Position numbers and translations under genes: made by a program | Shown here: piece after piece, positions 10,964 through 22,311 of the stretch | Layout of the letters: every line of letters starts with the position of its first letter | How positions within the stretch are numbered: position 1 is the first letter of the stretch | The notes under the pieces: model-generated | Told to the model about the DNA's origin: nothing | What the model saw: only the letters and a program-made list of their open reading frames with translations | The model's database searches: none | Assembly: GCF_030272615.1 (NCBI RefSeq) | Contig: NC_081414.1 | Span: 657,154,292 to 657,218,291, forward strand | Source: Cryptomeria japonica | Taxonomy: Eukaryota > Streptophyta > Pinopsida > Cupressales > Cupressaceae | Length of the DNA stretch: 64,000 nucleotides | Reading direction: 5' to 3'

Positions 10964-11422
10964 CTAGATGTCCTTTTGAATTATTTCATCAGCATGTCGG
11001 AGGAGAATGATCATTATGGCAATGTCAGATTGGAACTCCTCTCTATAAAGCCCCTTGTAGTTTTCATCCTCTACCATTCTCTCCTTCTCTATCCTTTTTA
11101 GTAGCTCCCATTTCTTCTTCCTTTGGATGACCTCACTTGGCAGAGCATTCCTTAATAGGTCTTCTATTTCATAAAATTGGTGATGGTAGCTTCTTTCTTT
11201 GAGTTTATTTAGCCTTAAATTTCCTATGTATCCCTCACGATCATAATTTATGGCTATAGCTACCTTAAGCCTGTAATTGTTGATCGAAAAATCCTTGATC
11301 TTCTCTAGATTATCACATCCAATGTTGAATTCATTAAAGCTGGCAGCTTTAGGGAGAGGCTTCCCCTTTCTTTTTGGGATTTGATCTTTATCCACCCATG
11401 TAATTTGCCACATGAATTCCAA
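10964..11422 (-). pseudogene. Family F segment: charged helical block
   Basis: A 152-codon segment rich in Lys, Glu and Arg, with NEFNIGCDNLEKIKDFSI and a later VIQRKKKWELLKRIEKERM helix. It follows the YGFE block with only a stop between them (11423-11425). Confidence 0.45.
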
Positions 11423-11425
11423 AAA

Positions 11426-11710
11426 TTAAAGCCTAGGATATACAAAAATTGGTAACCTATGACGAGCCTTCTCAAAACCATAGCACCTTATAATTATACA
11501 GTCATCGTAGAAGAAGAAGTCTCCAAAATTATTGCTAAAAGCCCCTTCTACATATTGTAAATTTTGATCCTTGCAGGATTTGATTCTTAATACCTTAATT
11601 ATGTGTGAAGGAAGCCTTGTTATTACAACATTCAACATATTTAAAACCCTTTTGACAAAATAATCAAAGATTAAACAATAATCTCCAGATCTAAAGCCCT
11701 TGTCCCACAC
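11426..11710 (-). pseudogene. Family F segment: FGDFF / YGFE block
   Basis: This contains NNFGDFFFYDDCIIIRCYGF followed by EKARHRLPIFVYPRL. Gene G has HNWGDWFVNKDFTYFRIYGF followed by ERIPYMLPKLVPDRI (about 60470-60370). The pattern N-[FW]-G-D-[FW]-F...R-x-Y-G-F-E...LP..V..R is the clearest signature shared by the two loci. Confidence 0.6.
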
Positions 11711-11740
11711 TTGTGTCCATCTCTAAATAGGCCATGGTAA

Positions 11741-12238
11741 TCATGTTTGTGGATCTAGCATTCTGATGTTCATTTTTGGTGACCATGTTGACCTGTTATG
11801 ATAAAAAATGAGATGGCACACCAAAGAATAGTGCTTGAAGTTCAGTGCAGGTGTTTCATCATTTTCTTTTATTAGGCTCTCATATAACTTTGTTTGGAGA
11901 ATTGTAGCAAAGTCAAAAAGTTCATTGGTGGATGAGTGTCGGATGGAGACTACCAACATCATGTAATTGACTAGCAATAAGGTGAGCCCATAATATTCTC
12001 CTAGGACCTGGCATAGGGCATAATATGTCCTTACAAAATAAGTTTCAAACTTATCCAGTGCAAAAGGCTTAGTCTCAGTGGGCAAGATGTGGCTTGGAGA
12101 AAATTTGGTGAGCCTTCTCAAAAACATAGGTAGATACTCCCTCCTGATTCTCCCCTTGTTCTTCTCATACATTCTCACCAAAGCCTGCTTGTTGATCCCC
12201 TTAATGTCTGCCCCATCCAACTCAAAAAATTCAGTCAT
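11741..12238 (-). pseudogene. Family F segment: N-terminal globular block
   Basis: A 165-codon segment starting MTEFFELDGADIKG. It aligns with gene G at VNEVFNLDPNQDK (61302-60955) and again at FDFATILQTKLYESL against FDYVAYLVEKLHEGFL (60951-60712). Both copies end with a PALNFKHYSLVCHLIF / PTLKFYSLLMHLVF-like helix. The layout resembles poorly characterised plant transposon proteins, but I make no firm assignment. Confidence 0.6.
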
Positions 12239-12299
12239 ATCCTTCTGAGAGATATCAAAAATAACCTATCCTTGAAGGTTTCTGACAACAAGGCTAGGG

Positions 12300-12812
12300 G
12301 GGTCAAATTTCTTCTACAACAAGGGCAAATTCAACCTTCTTTTTAGGAGGGGTTCTCTTCTTTGTTTCCTTCTTCTTTGATGGTTCCTCTACCTTCTTAT
12401 TTGAAACTTCCTCCTTTTCAATCATTGGAGGGGTCGGTTGTGTAGGTATTTCTTCAGTGGAAGCTCTAGCCTCTCCATCCTTCTTTGATTATTATTTCTT
12501 AGGAGTAGAATTCCTTGCCTTTGTTGTTGGGGATTCTTCCTCTATCTCTTTCTCTGAAACCAAAATTGTATCCCTCTTTTCTCCCCTCTTCCTCTTTAAT
12601 TTGTTGGGGAAAGCACTAGCTTCAACCCCCTCAACTTGTGCAAGATTTGGTTCAGGGTTTGGTCCAACAACGATGGCATCTTGTAATTCTTGCAATGGGG
12701 CAATTATGCTCAAAGGGATGGCATGGGTAACACCAGGGACACTTGAGATAGCTCCACCCTCTTGGGCTTTCTCAATATTAGGGCTTGCGGTTTTCTCAAC
12801 GAGGGAGGCCAT
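12300..12812 (-). pseudogene. Family F segment: Lys/Glu-rich N-terminal linker
   Basis: The 106-codon frame from 12812 ends at tandem stops near 12490, and the same frame then continues with Lys/Glu-rich text (SNKKVEEPSKKKETKKRTPP) to about 12310. KLKRKRGEKR and KKRTPPKKK look like nuclear localisation signals. It joins the globular block by a frameshift. Confidence 0.45.
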
Positions 12813-12913
12813 AACTATTTCACGGAGAGCAGGAAATAGAATCCTAGGGCTCTAAAAACACCTACAATTCTCATGAACAATTCAACCAAATTCACACAGA
12901 GGGCACTCAAATT

Positions 12914-13195
12914 TTACTTACTGGTTAGCTGCTTGTGTCTGGATGCCTTGAGACTTCTTGAACTCTCTTTTTGCTTGCTCTGCAACTTCTCTCCGATCGC
13001 TAGAATGCTTGGTGAAGACAAATGTAGCAGAGTTTTCTCTTTTATTGCTCCACCATTAATTCCTTCATGTAAAGAAAAGTTATCGTTGGCTTCAAAATTT
13101 GAATTTCCATCATAGATGATTACTTGGATGACCATGATCAATCCTTGACTTCCTCTGACCGCTGAGTTGGTGCCTTTGTATTCCCTTTTGGCCAC
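12914..13195 (-). pseudogene. Possible N-terminal piece of family F
   Basis: A 93-codon frame lies just upstream of the Lys/Glu linker. Its composition is unremarkable and gene G offers no counterpart because it is cut at 61436. It may be part of the gene or a chance frame. Confidence 0.25.
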
Positions 13196-13289
13196 CTTTG
13201 CCTTTTATGTTGTGTCAATCACCATGTGAGGTAATAAATGACATGAGTTCACCGCATCCTCTTTCCCCGGGCATCTGTTTGTAACTTCA

Positions 13290-14220
13290 TTTATCACTCC
13301 AAGATAAAATCTTCACTATCTTCAGCTTTGTTTCATATCCCAAGGCACATTTCTCTAATTCTTTCATCTTTTGGGGATAAGAATTACTTTGAATTTGATC
13401 CCCTTATTATCCCGAAGCGGATCTTTATCCCTCTTTATTTATTCTCACTGAAACCCAAAATCAAGTCACCACCAAACCTTATGCTTCCTTGGGATAATAT
13501 TTTCACTTCATCTTCCTTTGCCATTTTTATCCCAGAGCATCGAGGGATACACTTCCCAGCCCCCTAGGATAAGACTTCTATTGTATTTCCTTCTGCCTTT
13601 TATCCTAGGCCTCTTTCCTTTGACCTTCACAACCCTCTAGGATAAATATTTCATTTCTTATTTACTAATCCTCTTATCCTAGAGCCTAAGTATCTATGTG
13701 CATACTCCTACTGAAACCCAAAGTATCGCTCTGCATATGCTCTCTATTCCTCTGAGATAACTTTTTCTTTGTTTCATCCTACTCCTTATCCGAGGACCAT
13801 AATAAATGCCTTACAAACTATCGCGGGATAATATTTCCCCTCTCCACAACCTTATATTCTTATCCTGGGACATAACCTTTGTTCTTGATAAATCACCCAG
13901 GGAAAATAAAACCTTCTATGTTTCTTTGTAAAATTATCTTCCAGCCTCTCAATGCCAATTGAAAATCTCCCCGGGGCAACCTTTCTATAGTAATTTTACT
14001 CTTCGGAAGCTACCCGGGGATAAAACTTTATTCGTTTGCAACTCTTTGCTAGGAGTTATCCCGTGTAGTCTTTGGATGCTTCTTTCTGGTCCCTGGGATA
14101 AATTTTCTCCTTTTTTTCCACTTCTTTTGTTGGTCTGGGAAATTTTTTGATGACCCCCATGATGCCGTGGGGCAATTTTCTACGTCTAGCTTCTTTGAAG
14201 TTTTATCCTAGAGCACAGAC
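13290..14220. repeat. Degenerate array of GGATAA ... TTATCC hairpin units, about 72-75 bp
   Basis: CTAGGATAA-like motifs (for example 13488, 13562, 13633, 13824, 14089) alternate with TTATCCTAG-like motifs (13404, 13528, 13598, 13672, 13780, 13855, 14053, 14200). Starts of successive units are often 71-75 bp apart. Each unit can fold with 8-9 bp arms around a 35-45 base pyrimidine-rich loop. No coding frame runs through it. Confidence 0.6.
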
Positions 14221-14535
14221 TGCCAAAGCTACTTCATTTAAAATCTGAAACAAGCACGTGAGGAAACCTTGAGGGTTTAAGATTGTGGCATGGGGCCACT
14301 CCTTAGGACCCGGTGAATACTTAGACATTAAGAGGAAGGCCATAATTGAGACATGGGGTTTTCAAGGGAAACTAGCCTGATAAAAGGCTCTAACACTCGG
14401 GGCCGATAAAGAATGACAGAGACCCCTCAACATAGCAACTTACAAAACCAGGAACCGTCAGTAGCCGGTCAACTTAAAATTAGAACAATGCCCAAGGAAA
14501 AAAAAACACTTTGAGACAAGGAGAAGCCAATCGCC

Positions 14536-14553
14536 TTAAACCCTAAACCCTAA
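14536..14553. repeat. Interstitial telomere-like motif (telo-box)
   Basis: TTAAACCCTAAACCCTAA has two and a half plant telomere units (CCCTAAA). The tract is too short to be a true telomere and matches the telo-box seen in plant promoters and elements. Confidence 0.6.
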
Positions 14554-14810
14554 GATTTTTCAAAGGTTTTACATGCTACCCAAGGAAGAAAAAAACCATA
14601 CCAACAAAATGCATGTACATTGTGGATACAAACAAACAATTACATAAGAAATAACATATAAATAAGCCTATAATTAGATAAAAAAAATAAAAACAAAAGA
14701 ACAATATAAAAAAGAATGCTTACATTTATATAATCATATACATTCATGAATGTATTGAATGTATAAGATTATGTAAATGTATATAAGAATGAAAAAAGGA
14801 GAAAAGTATA

Positions 14811-14818
<8 letters not shown>

Positions 14819-14859
<41 letters not shown>
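14819..14859. repeat. (AT)n microsatellite
   Basis: About twenty uninterrupted AT dinucleotides, followed by further AT-rich text to 14950. Confidence 0.95.
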
Positions 14860-15170
14860 AACACATATATTTATATGTATGTAATTATATATTATATATG
14901 TATGCATGTATCTACAAACAAATATTTATAATCATATTAAAATATATATGATTATAAATGAAAAAAAAAATGAGAAGAAAAGAACAAGAAACAAAAGATT
15001 ACATACATTTATATAATCACATATATTCATAAATGTATAAGATTACCCGATTAAGCTGATAAGTATTAGAGTCTTCTATCAGGCTGGTTACCCTTGAAAC
15101 CCTTTGGCATAGTTATAATCTTTCATTATGTCTGGGAATTCATTAGGTCCCTAGGAATGGCCCCATGCCA

Positions 15171-15630
15171 GTGTCTTGATTCTGATGATTTTGAGAATGA
15201 ATATGGTTTCTTCGGACATTCGCATAGAAAAATTAAAAGCCACTTCACGCACATGCAAAATCCAAAGGTTAAGTTACATGCATAGGGGAAATTGCTTGCA
15301 ACTAGGAGCTTGAGAGTATAAAACATTAGTATACAATATTAACGCATAAGTTGATATAAATGCATTAGTTGATATTGTTGATCTATATTTGCATTAACAC
15401 TAACACGTGTCTTGATTCCGATGATTTTGAGAGTGAATACGGTTTCTTCGGACATTCGCACCAAAAAATTATAAGCCACTTCACGCACATGCAAAATCCA
15501 AGGGTTAAGTTACATTCATAGGGGACATTGCTCGGGGCTAGGAGCTAAAGGGTATAAAAAATTAGTATAACAATATTAACTTATTAGCTAATATTGTTGA
15601 TCTGTATCTACATTAGTCAAATCAAATAAT
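15171..15630. repeat. Tandem duplication, 236-bp unit, two copies
   Basis: The block GTGTCTTGATTC.GATGATTTTGAGA begins at 15171 and again at 15407. The copies stay alignable through CACTTCACGCACATGCAAAA and the TTAGTTGATATTGTTGATCT ends. Small differences are scattered along the unit. Confidence 0.85.
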
Positions 15631-15938
15631 CAGTCGGCACAACTATAATATTATGAAAGCACAAATTGGGAACGTGTCACATAGCGAATAATAAAGGAGT
15701 CATATTAAATAACACTATAGTCACATCAACTAATTTGATTGAAATATGATCCATGTAACATCATTGCCAGTTGGCTTAAGGTTTCAAAATTAATACCAGT
15801 TACTTAGATGTCATAATGTAATAAATAGAAAATACTTGGCTTTAGATTACTCGCGTGCTAACTTAATTGTTGTTATCTTGTTTGCTATAAAACCTTTTGG
15901 ATTTCAACTACCAAATCAAGTAAAAATAGATAGTTACG

Positions 15939-16505
15939 GTGGTGATTGTTGTTGTAAGAAAAATGTTGGCCAACTTCTCCCTTCACAGTTCTATACAAAT
16001 GGATTTGTTTTGGGTGGAGTTCAGTCACAATAGACTGAAAAACATTTTCTTCTTTAAGGATGATGACTTCATTCGCAATGTTTCAATTGTCCTGGGTCAT
16101 GACTATCTTGCAGCGAAGGGTCGTTACAAATTAAATGTGGAAATTTCATCACTCTTCTTAGCATGGTGTCTAGAATTAGGCATGGTGTCAGAGGTGAGGT
16201 GGGTCGTCATTTCCTTTGTTCATGAAGAATGGAGAGGTGGCCTGGAAGATATCCTGGTCAGGGAACAGATGGGGATGGGTTTGTTGGCTCGTGATGAAGA
16301 CTGGTTCCAAATTGGTGAAGGCCAAATGGACCCCTCTGGCTCTATTCATCCTTTTATTCTTTGGATTGTGTATGACAATCCAGAAGTGCTTAGGGCAGCT
16401 GTGAGTGAAGGCCTCAGTGCCATCGAGTATTACCTCTACAAAAAAGGGCTAAACATGGATGAGGCTATCCAAAGGGAAGCAAAAAGGTGGTATAATGTAA
16501 AATAA
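15939..16505 (+). CDS. Unknown 188-aa ORF
   Basis: This is one of the few long uninterrupted frames outside the retroelements. The predicted protein is a mixed alpha/beta-like sequence with an acidic Trp-rich middle (VHEEWRGGLEDILV, LARDEDWFQIGEG) and a helical C-terminus (AIEYYLYKKGLNMDEAIQRE). No signal peptide, zinc finger or known catalytic motif is visible. An overlapping 65-codon frame (15836-16033) precedes it. An AATAAA signal and A-rich tail lie downstream at 16888-16925, so it could be the end of a transcribed or retroposed gene. The start codon is uncertain. Confidence 0.4.
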   Translation: MVIVVVRKMLANFSLHSSIQMDLFWVEFSHNRLKNIFFFKDDDFIRNVSIVLGHDYLAAKGRYKLNVEISSLFLAWCLELGMVSEVRWVVISFVHEEWRGGLEDILVREQMGMGLLARDEDWFQIGEGQMDPSGSIHPFILWIVYDNPEVLRAAVSEGLSAIEYYLYKKGLNMDEAIQREAKRWYNVK

Positions 16506-16966
16506 TGTAATGCAATATTTTTTCTTTTGGCTGCAAAGGACGGTGGAGTGGCAGATTAAGGGCAACCGTGGCATTTCCAAGCGAGGCGTGCCATGTGGTG
16601 GTGACTTGTTGGTGAAGGTGGTCAACCATGGTGATGTAACTTCTTGGTCTCCCCTTTTGTCTTGGGCATGGGAGGTTTTTCTCTTTGTTTTTCCATGTAG
16701 ACCTTTGTATTTAGGATTGGCAAATGTAATGGGGAAATGGATTAGTGGGATGGGGTCGAGTTCTATTGTAGAGAAAGGCTTGGCTTTACGTGTTGTCATG
16801 GGTGGTTTAATGGTATAGGACCATGAGAATTTTTGAAAGCTCCAATTTTGGCTGAAACTATGATAATTATGTAAACTTTATTGATATCAATAATAAAATA
16901 CTCATTTACAAATAATAAAAAAAACACCACTAAATGACATGCATTGGTTTTGTGCACTAGTGTATA
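16506..16966 (+). other. Downstream region of the 188-aa ORF with poly(A)-like end
   Basis: A 102-codon plus frame (16510-16818) and a 116-codon minus frame overlap here, and neither looks like a known protein. TATCAATAATAAAATAC followed by an A-rich stretch (16888-16925) resembles a polyadenylation site or the 3' end of a retroposed copy. Confidence 0.3.
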
Positions 16967-16967
16967 T

Positions 16968-17703
16968 CACCAATAAAAACAACCTTTCACATTAAAACAT
17001 GTCTGAATTCGCTAGTAAAAACAACCTTTCACATTAAAGGGTATGTGCAAGATCATCATGGGCCAAACAGGCTCTTAAGTGGCAATGAAAATCAGAAAAC
17101 AGAGTTAGGAAACTTGACATAAATTTTTTAATAAGTTATCAACATTATTTCAAAAATATGTAAGAATAGAATATGTAGGAAATTGAATGTAGTTTCTGAG
17201 CTACTAGTTTGTTTTAAAAAAAATAAAAATCTATTTGACAAAAAATTAAAATTTAAATGTAGTAGTACTAAAATTTTAGGAAAAAGATAAGAAGCGTGTG
17301 TCTGACCACTCTCATCATAGTCAAATCATAATAATTTTTTATAGTATTTTAGCTATAACTAGAAGACTCATGTCTTGATGTGGGACATATTTTTTAATAT
17401 TTTTCTTTGAAATAAATAATTAATTATGTTTTTTTACTCTAGCTTTTTAAAATTATAAAAAACTCGTATGTCTGACCACCATAACTTGGTCAAAACTTTA
17501 TGAAATTTAATTTTTCTTTTTTTAATCCTATAGTATATGAAACATAGAATGTGACGCATGTTTCAAATTCAAAAAATATAATACCATTTGGAAGTTATAG
17601 ATATTTTTCAATCAGCCTATCATCAGAAATTTAGTTAGAATATCGCCACCTTTTGGCCCCTCATGATCCTTCACATACCCTAAAACATGTCTAAATTCGC
17701 CAA
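16968..17703. repeat. 42-43 bp tandem unit split by a MITE
   Basis: A unit containing AAAAACAACCTTTCACATTA then AAACATGTCTGAATTCGC is complete at about 16970-17012. The next unit is interrupted at 17038 by the MITE and resumes at 17681 with AAACATGTCTAAATTCGCC. Confidence 0.75.
17039..17680. mobile_element. MITE-like element with terminal inverted repeats
   Basis: The left end GGGTATGTGCAAGATCATCA is the imperfect reverse complement of the right end, which reads GGGTATGTGAAGGATCATGA when inverted. The match continues through GGGCCAAA. It is flanked by TAAA on both sides (17035-17038 and 17681-17684). The GGG terminus and TAA-type duplication fit the PIF/Harbinger group, though that assignment is tentative. 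It has no coding capacity. Two similar TGTCTGACCAC blocks (17298 and 17470) lie inside. Confidence 0.75.
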
Positions 17704-19780
17704 TATATTTATTACATTTATTGCATTACAAGGTAACATCACGAGCACTAATACGTTTATCTAACACATGGGAAAAAATGCTTCGCCAACAATTTTCCCC
17801 TAATTTTGGGTGATTGCCAACAATTCACCAATAATAATTATATTTGATTTCCACGAGTATCAAAAAATTTACCAATAATCATTATATTTGATTTCTACGG
17901 GTACTGAAAAGTTCACCATAATTTTTCTACTATTCCCAAGGGGGGGGGGTCTTAAAGTTATCATTGGGTTCCTTGTAAGGATGCTTATAGTGTAGACCAC
18001 TAGGGCACATTGGAATTTTTCCTTATTGTAAACAAGTGATAACATTAATAATTAATTAGATGGGTTGGGTAATTAGGATTCATCTAATTAAGATAATTAA
18101 TAGTTGTGAGCCCCAAGACTTGATCCTAGGGAGGATGTTTTAGGATAAGCTTGGGAAGGCCATTGCGATGATAAGTCAATACCCCTTCTTCTCTCATAGG
18201 TCGAGATGACTCCACATGGCTATCAAGATTATTCTAGGGCAGTGCAGTTATGTTTTGGAGGATAGCATGTGATGACACTCCACTCCTACATGTGTTCCCT
18301 TTTTGTTTTGCATTTCTATCTCGATTGGTTGATATGCCTCTGGAGTTTATATTTGTGATTGGCGAATGTTATGTATTGCTATAGTGCTTGAGTTATTGAG
18401 TATCTCTAGTTGTTAGGTGTCAGCCTAGGTCTAGAGTGTGTGTTGGTACCTTGTGTCATCTCCTAGCATGGGGGTTGATTCCACATGGTTGGGTGGTTGA
18501 TTCCCTCTTCCATTGGGATGTCTTTGTTGGTTTCTTCATGCATGGATGTGGATTATTCATTGCATCTTATGGTTCACCATTGTAGTAGATGGATGTATTT
18601 GTTATCATGGCAAACATAATGTAATTATCTTGTAAGGATATAGATGAGATTATGTATTAGGAGAGCAATTCTCTTAGTGTAATGTTCATGTATTAGCTAT
18701 AGTGGATGTTACCTTAGGACTTGGTATATGATTGTAGAGATAAATGTTGAGATGTATTATGCTTTTATTCTTGTAAGAAATGGAATAATGTCATTAGATG
18801 GATATGATGGATTTATCTTGGAATGAAGTAGATTTGTGATTTTGGAAGTTTTTAATGAGATTCTTAATATGGTTAAATGTAGTGGTTAGAAAGGAACCTA
18901 TGGTCGATGGGTGAGTTTTAGGGCTTAATGTTTAAAGGAATTTACGTAAATGGATTTGTCATATGGTAGGAATTTTGATTGGTAGATAATATTGTGTTTA
19001 TACAGATGGCATTTATATTTATGTTCATGTTAAAGGATAGGAAGGAATAAGATATCATGTATAGCTTCCATTTAGATAATCTTGGTAAAAGGAATGAGAT
19101 CATGATAGTGAAGGAAAAGGATAAGGGGATTATGAACTTTTGTAATTGGTTAAAAAAATGAACTTAAGGAAATGGATTGGGTTGATTGGAAAGTAAGCAT
19201 GTCATGTTAATTAGTTGCATATCATGAAAGATAGGAATTAAGAGTATTACATGGATATTGAATATCTTAAGTGTTTTAATGGAAATGAGTAGATTGTTAT
19301 TTCTTATGTTGGTAGTATAAGTAATGACATTGAGATACCCTAGGGAGATGTTAGTGATGTTATGTTATTCTGCTTGCGTAATTAGTTTTTATGTTTTATG
19401 ATTCATGTTCATAATGATTAGATGTTAATGGATGTAATTTAGAGATAATGATATGTGTTGTGTTAGATGTTAATTTAAAAAAAAAATCTCCATTAGTGTC
19501 TTAGTTGCTTTATTTCTCTAGGGTATTTTTGTGGGCATTACATGAATTCATGTTCTCCTTCCTTTCTTTTGGTAGAAGATGTTATATTTGTTCAATAAAC
19601 TCCTCTTGGGGGTCTTTTGAGCAAATATCTCTTCTCCTCCAAGGTTACTCTTTACACTTGTGGCACGATATCTCTTTTTCAACTATCTTATCCTTGCCTG
19701 AAGAGTATTTCCTCTTAAGTTTAGATTTATGACATTGTTGCATAAAGGATATCTCCTTGGTTTTGAAGGTTGGTATCCTT
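17704..19780. other. Spacer, probably old repeat sequence
   Basis: AT-rich on the right and mixed composition at 18000-18500. It contains a run of ten G at 17940-17949. I see no gene, LTR terminus or tandem array. Confidence 0.4.
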
Positions 19781-19792
19781 GTCTTTATCTTC

Positions 19793-19830
19793 CTTAAGAC
19801 ATCAACATAGGGCTATGTTGACATCTTAAG
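19793..19830. other. Short hairpin-forming inverted repeat
   Basis: CTTAAGACATCAACATAG, then GGC, then TATGTTGACATCTTAAG: about 16 of 18 positions can pair. It lies in the 3' internal part of the element that ends in LTR D. Confidence 0.55.
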
Positions 19831-20802
19831 GGGAGCACCCATAATGCTCCCTTTGTACCATATTGTACTATATTTTTGCATATCATTTTTGCACGTCTTA
19901 AATAGGGTGTTCATTCTTTAAACCAGAGGACACAAACTCTTAGACGAGATGCTTCACACCCAAAATCAAACGCAACATTTGATATATGTCTTAGATGGGG
20001 GTACACATCACTGAAACCAAAGCAAAACTCTTACATGGGATGTCCTCGAAACCAGTCAAGTATCTAACATCACCTCTTGGAATTTACATTTACACACACA
20101 GTCTCCTCTTGGCATTTGCATTTACATTACATGTCTTAAACATGTTGATGCACACTCGAAAAAGAGGTGCTTCATACTTGAAACTAGACATCACTTGCAC
20201 ACATGCACAAGGATGAATGGAACTAGTGGAATGGGGCTAGACTATTCCTACTCTCCTCCCCAACATGGATCACATAGATGCAAACATGTATAGGCAAGGT
20301 ATCTATGTTCTCTTTATCACCATTCTTCTCATGAATCATCTAGATAAACACATCTCATTTGTATTCATGCTCTCTCTCTCCTTCTTCTCATGAGCTCATA
20401 ACTTAGCTTCTTGTAGTTCATGGATGATTCTTTCTTTACTCTTTTATGTGATCACCTATGTTTGTGAAATGACATTTGTCAAGAATGATATTAGTTGTTG
20501 AGACATTTTGATATCAAGGTCTCTTCGGCTAGTTGACTTGAGGACTTCTTTTTGGTTCTTAACATTTATTGTGTGTCTTTTGCCTTTGTTTTCCTTTTTG
20601 TTTTTGTTTGTTTTTTTTGTTTTTTCTTGTTTTATGTACCATTGCATATGCTTGAGTGAGTTAAGATCCTAATATTGGTGGCCTAGTTCCTCAAAATTAG
20701 TGTTGTCTTATACTCTTGTGATCTTGCTCTTCATTTCTCATCTTCTTTATCTCTCTTTTATTTACGTTACCGTGATTATTTATGTAATCTCATACTCCCG
20801 CT
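19831..20802 (+). other. 3' internal region of element D
   Basis: Non-coding, T-rich, with a long T/G tract at 20577-20630. It is assigned to element D because it runs directly into a polypurine tract and LTR. I see no pol sequence. Confidence 0.45.
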
Positions 20803-20817
20803 AAAGTGGGGGCTAAA
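20803..20817 (+). other. Polypurine tract of element D
   Basis: AAAGTGGGGGCTAAA directly precedes the LTR start TGTAGC. The same tract, in inverse orientation, adjoins LTR B at 33736-33751 and, with changes, LTR E at 51684-51699. Confidence 0.75.
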
Positions 20818-22311
20818 TGTAGCATGCTAAATTGTATTCCCTTATAATTTGGACCATGTTTAGGGTTCTCACCTTAGCACCTACATCTCCATGCTTGATC
20901 GAGACCTATTTAGCTCCCCCACCATGCAATAATGTTCATATTATATGATTTTATCTTACGGGACCCTTAACCCTGGCCCAAATATGAGGTATGACCAGGG
21001 CATGGCACTTTGGTCCCCACTAGAACCATGGCACCACATAGTAGTTCTCCAGAATTGGGGACAATTTTGAACCCTTTGCCCTATTCAAAATTTGAGTAGC
21101 TAACCTTTCCTTGTGTCGACCTATGTCAAAAAATTAACGTTGACGATGGGAATGTATGTAATGAGGTCTTCCCCTCTCAATTGGATACAAGAGGCATAAG
21201 TGGATTTAAATTCTCTTTTAGCATTTAATTAATCAATTAAATTAAATCTAAAGTCTTATTTTATCATTCTACACATCATTAAATTGGTCCCTTTACCCTA
21301 AGTGTGTCCCTTTTGATTCCTTCAATCAATTAATTCATCAAAGATATAATTATGTCATATTTCAACCTTCAAGGCCCAATTTCACATATCTAAACACCTT
21401 TAATTGTCACACCCACTTGGGGATCACCTTATCATCACAATACCTTGCATCACTAAAAAATGGAAAAAAGTTGGTCGGACCGATGTGATTCACACCAGTC
21501 ACTACTTTTTCTCCTCGATTTTTGGGATCATGATTTGGTGGTATTATAATGTTCAAATCCGGCTTGGGGTGAAAATATATCATTTCTAGGTCGGCTTATG
21601 ATAAAAAATAATGTTAGGGTTTCATATATATAGTCTTTTCTTTCCTCATTTGAAGGGATCTGATCCATCCACAAGAAATTGAAGGGATCCTCCTGTGAAG
21701 TGAAAGTGCAAATTATATGAAGTCTTCTCAAGAATTCATCAAGTATACATCAACTATTCCATTCAACCATTGTGGAGAAACTTTACAACACTCATTTGCA
21801 ATCATGTGCATGTGATTACGGTTTTCCCATGTGCATGCCATTTCATACTACATATGTGATTACATTCAAGAAGTAAAGCATCATTATCAGTCATTGGAGA
21901 TCTGAGGTATTACCTTTCCATTATTTATTTCAAGCATTTGCATTATTTCATTCAGGGTTGATTCCAAATTGGGGTTTGACTTAGGCAAACCCCTATTCCC
22001 AACCCCTTTTCTCTTCTTTTTGTGTGCAAGAAACAACTATGGAGTTACGCTCTTCAGATTAAGCTCTTTTCATAGAGACGAATCATCCCCCTTTGGTGTG
22101 AGAAAAGTTTTATTGGCTTGTATTGCTTAGATCTAGGTGCGTGTGAAAATCTTGCGTCTGTAGCTCATTGTTTTTTCAGTTTATTCTTGATCTGATTCGT
22201 GACTAGATCTAGTGAATTCCTCGTCCTCTTTTGAATGTAATGTCCCTTGAGTGAAAAATTAGTCATTTTCATTCTTTTGGGTGGAAATCCTAAATTTTTC
22301 CACATTACACA
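20818..22311 (+). repeat. 3' LTR of element D
   Basis: It starts TGTAGCATGC after a polypurine tract and ends CACATTACACA. It is about 1.49 kb. Its second half aligns with LTR C (28497-29299), for example GGGGTTTGACTTAGGCAAAC and the region near GTCAAAAAATTAACGTTG. The 5' part of the element is not identified in the window. The right flank (22312) is the left arm of the inverted duplication. Confidence 0.75.

Larger units (their letters stand above)
9284..13195 (-). pseudogene. Family F: large decayed protein of unknown function (copy 1)
   Basis: Minus-strand frames from 13195 to 9284 form one broken gene. The order is a variable N-terminus, a Lys/Glu-rich nuclear-type linker, a globular block (12238-11741), a block with NNFGDFFFYDD and RCYGFEKARHRLP (11710-11426), a charged block (11422-10964), a Pro/Asp-rich linker, a VLGWDHRKIFLLD block (10501-10049), a helical coiled-coil region, and a C-terminal WDIPS...KPFDWPVRKMDEWY block (9895-9284). 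The same order of blocks recurs in gene G (58951-61436). Intact it would be about 1,200-1,300 aa. Stops and frameshifts break it at least seven times. I cannot assign a function; repetition, decay and setting suggest a transposon-encoded protein. Confidence 0.65.
14221..15090. other. Spacer with telo-box and AT microsatellite
   Basis: No gene is visible. It holds a telo-box (14536-14553), an AT microsatellite (14819-14859) and a repeated ACATTTATATAATCA...ATTCAT block on both sides of the microsatellite (near 14724 and 15006). Confidence 0.5.

Noticed and set aside
12457-13115. Plus-strand ORFs of 132 and 80 codons
   Set aside because: They are shadows of the family-F minus-strand gene, whose blocks match gene G.
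14536-14553. Ancient telomere fusion
   Set aside because: Only two and a half CCCTAAA units are present, which fits a telo-box far better than a fused telomere.
19560-19740. Possible minus-strand copia gag zinc knuckle (SCHKCKE ... RRDICSKDP)
   Set aside because: Only part of a CCHC pattern is present, the spacing is broken by a stop, and no neighbouring copia sequence is recognisable.
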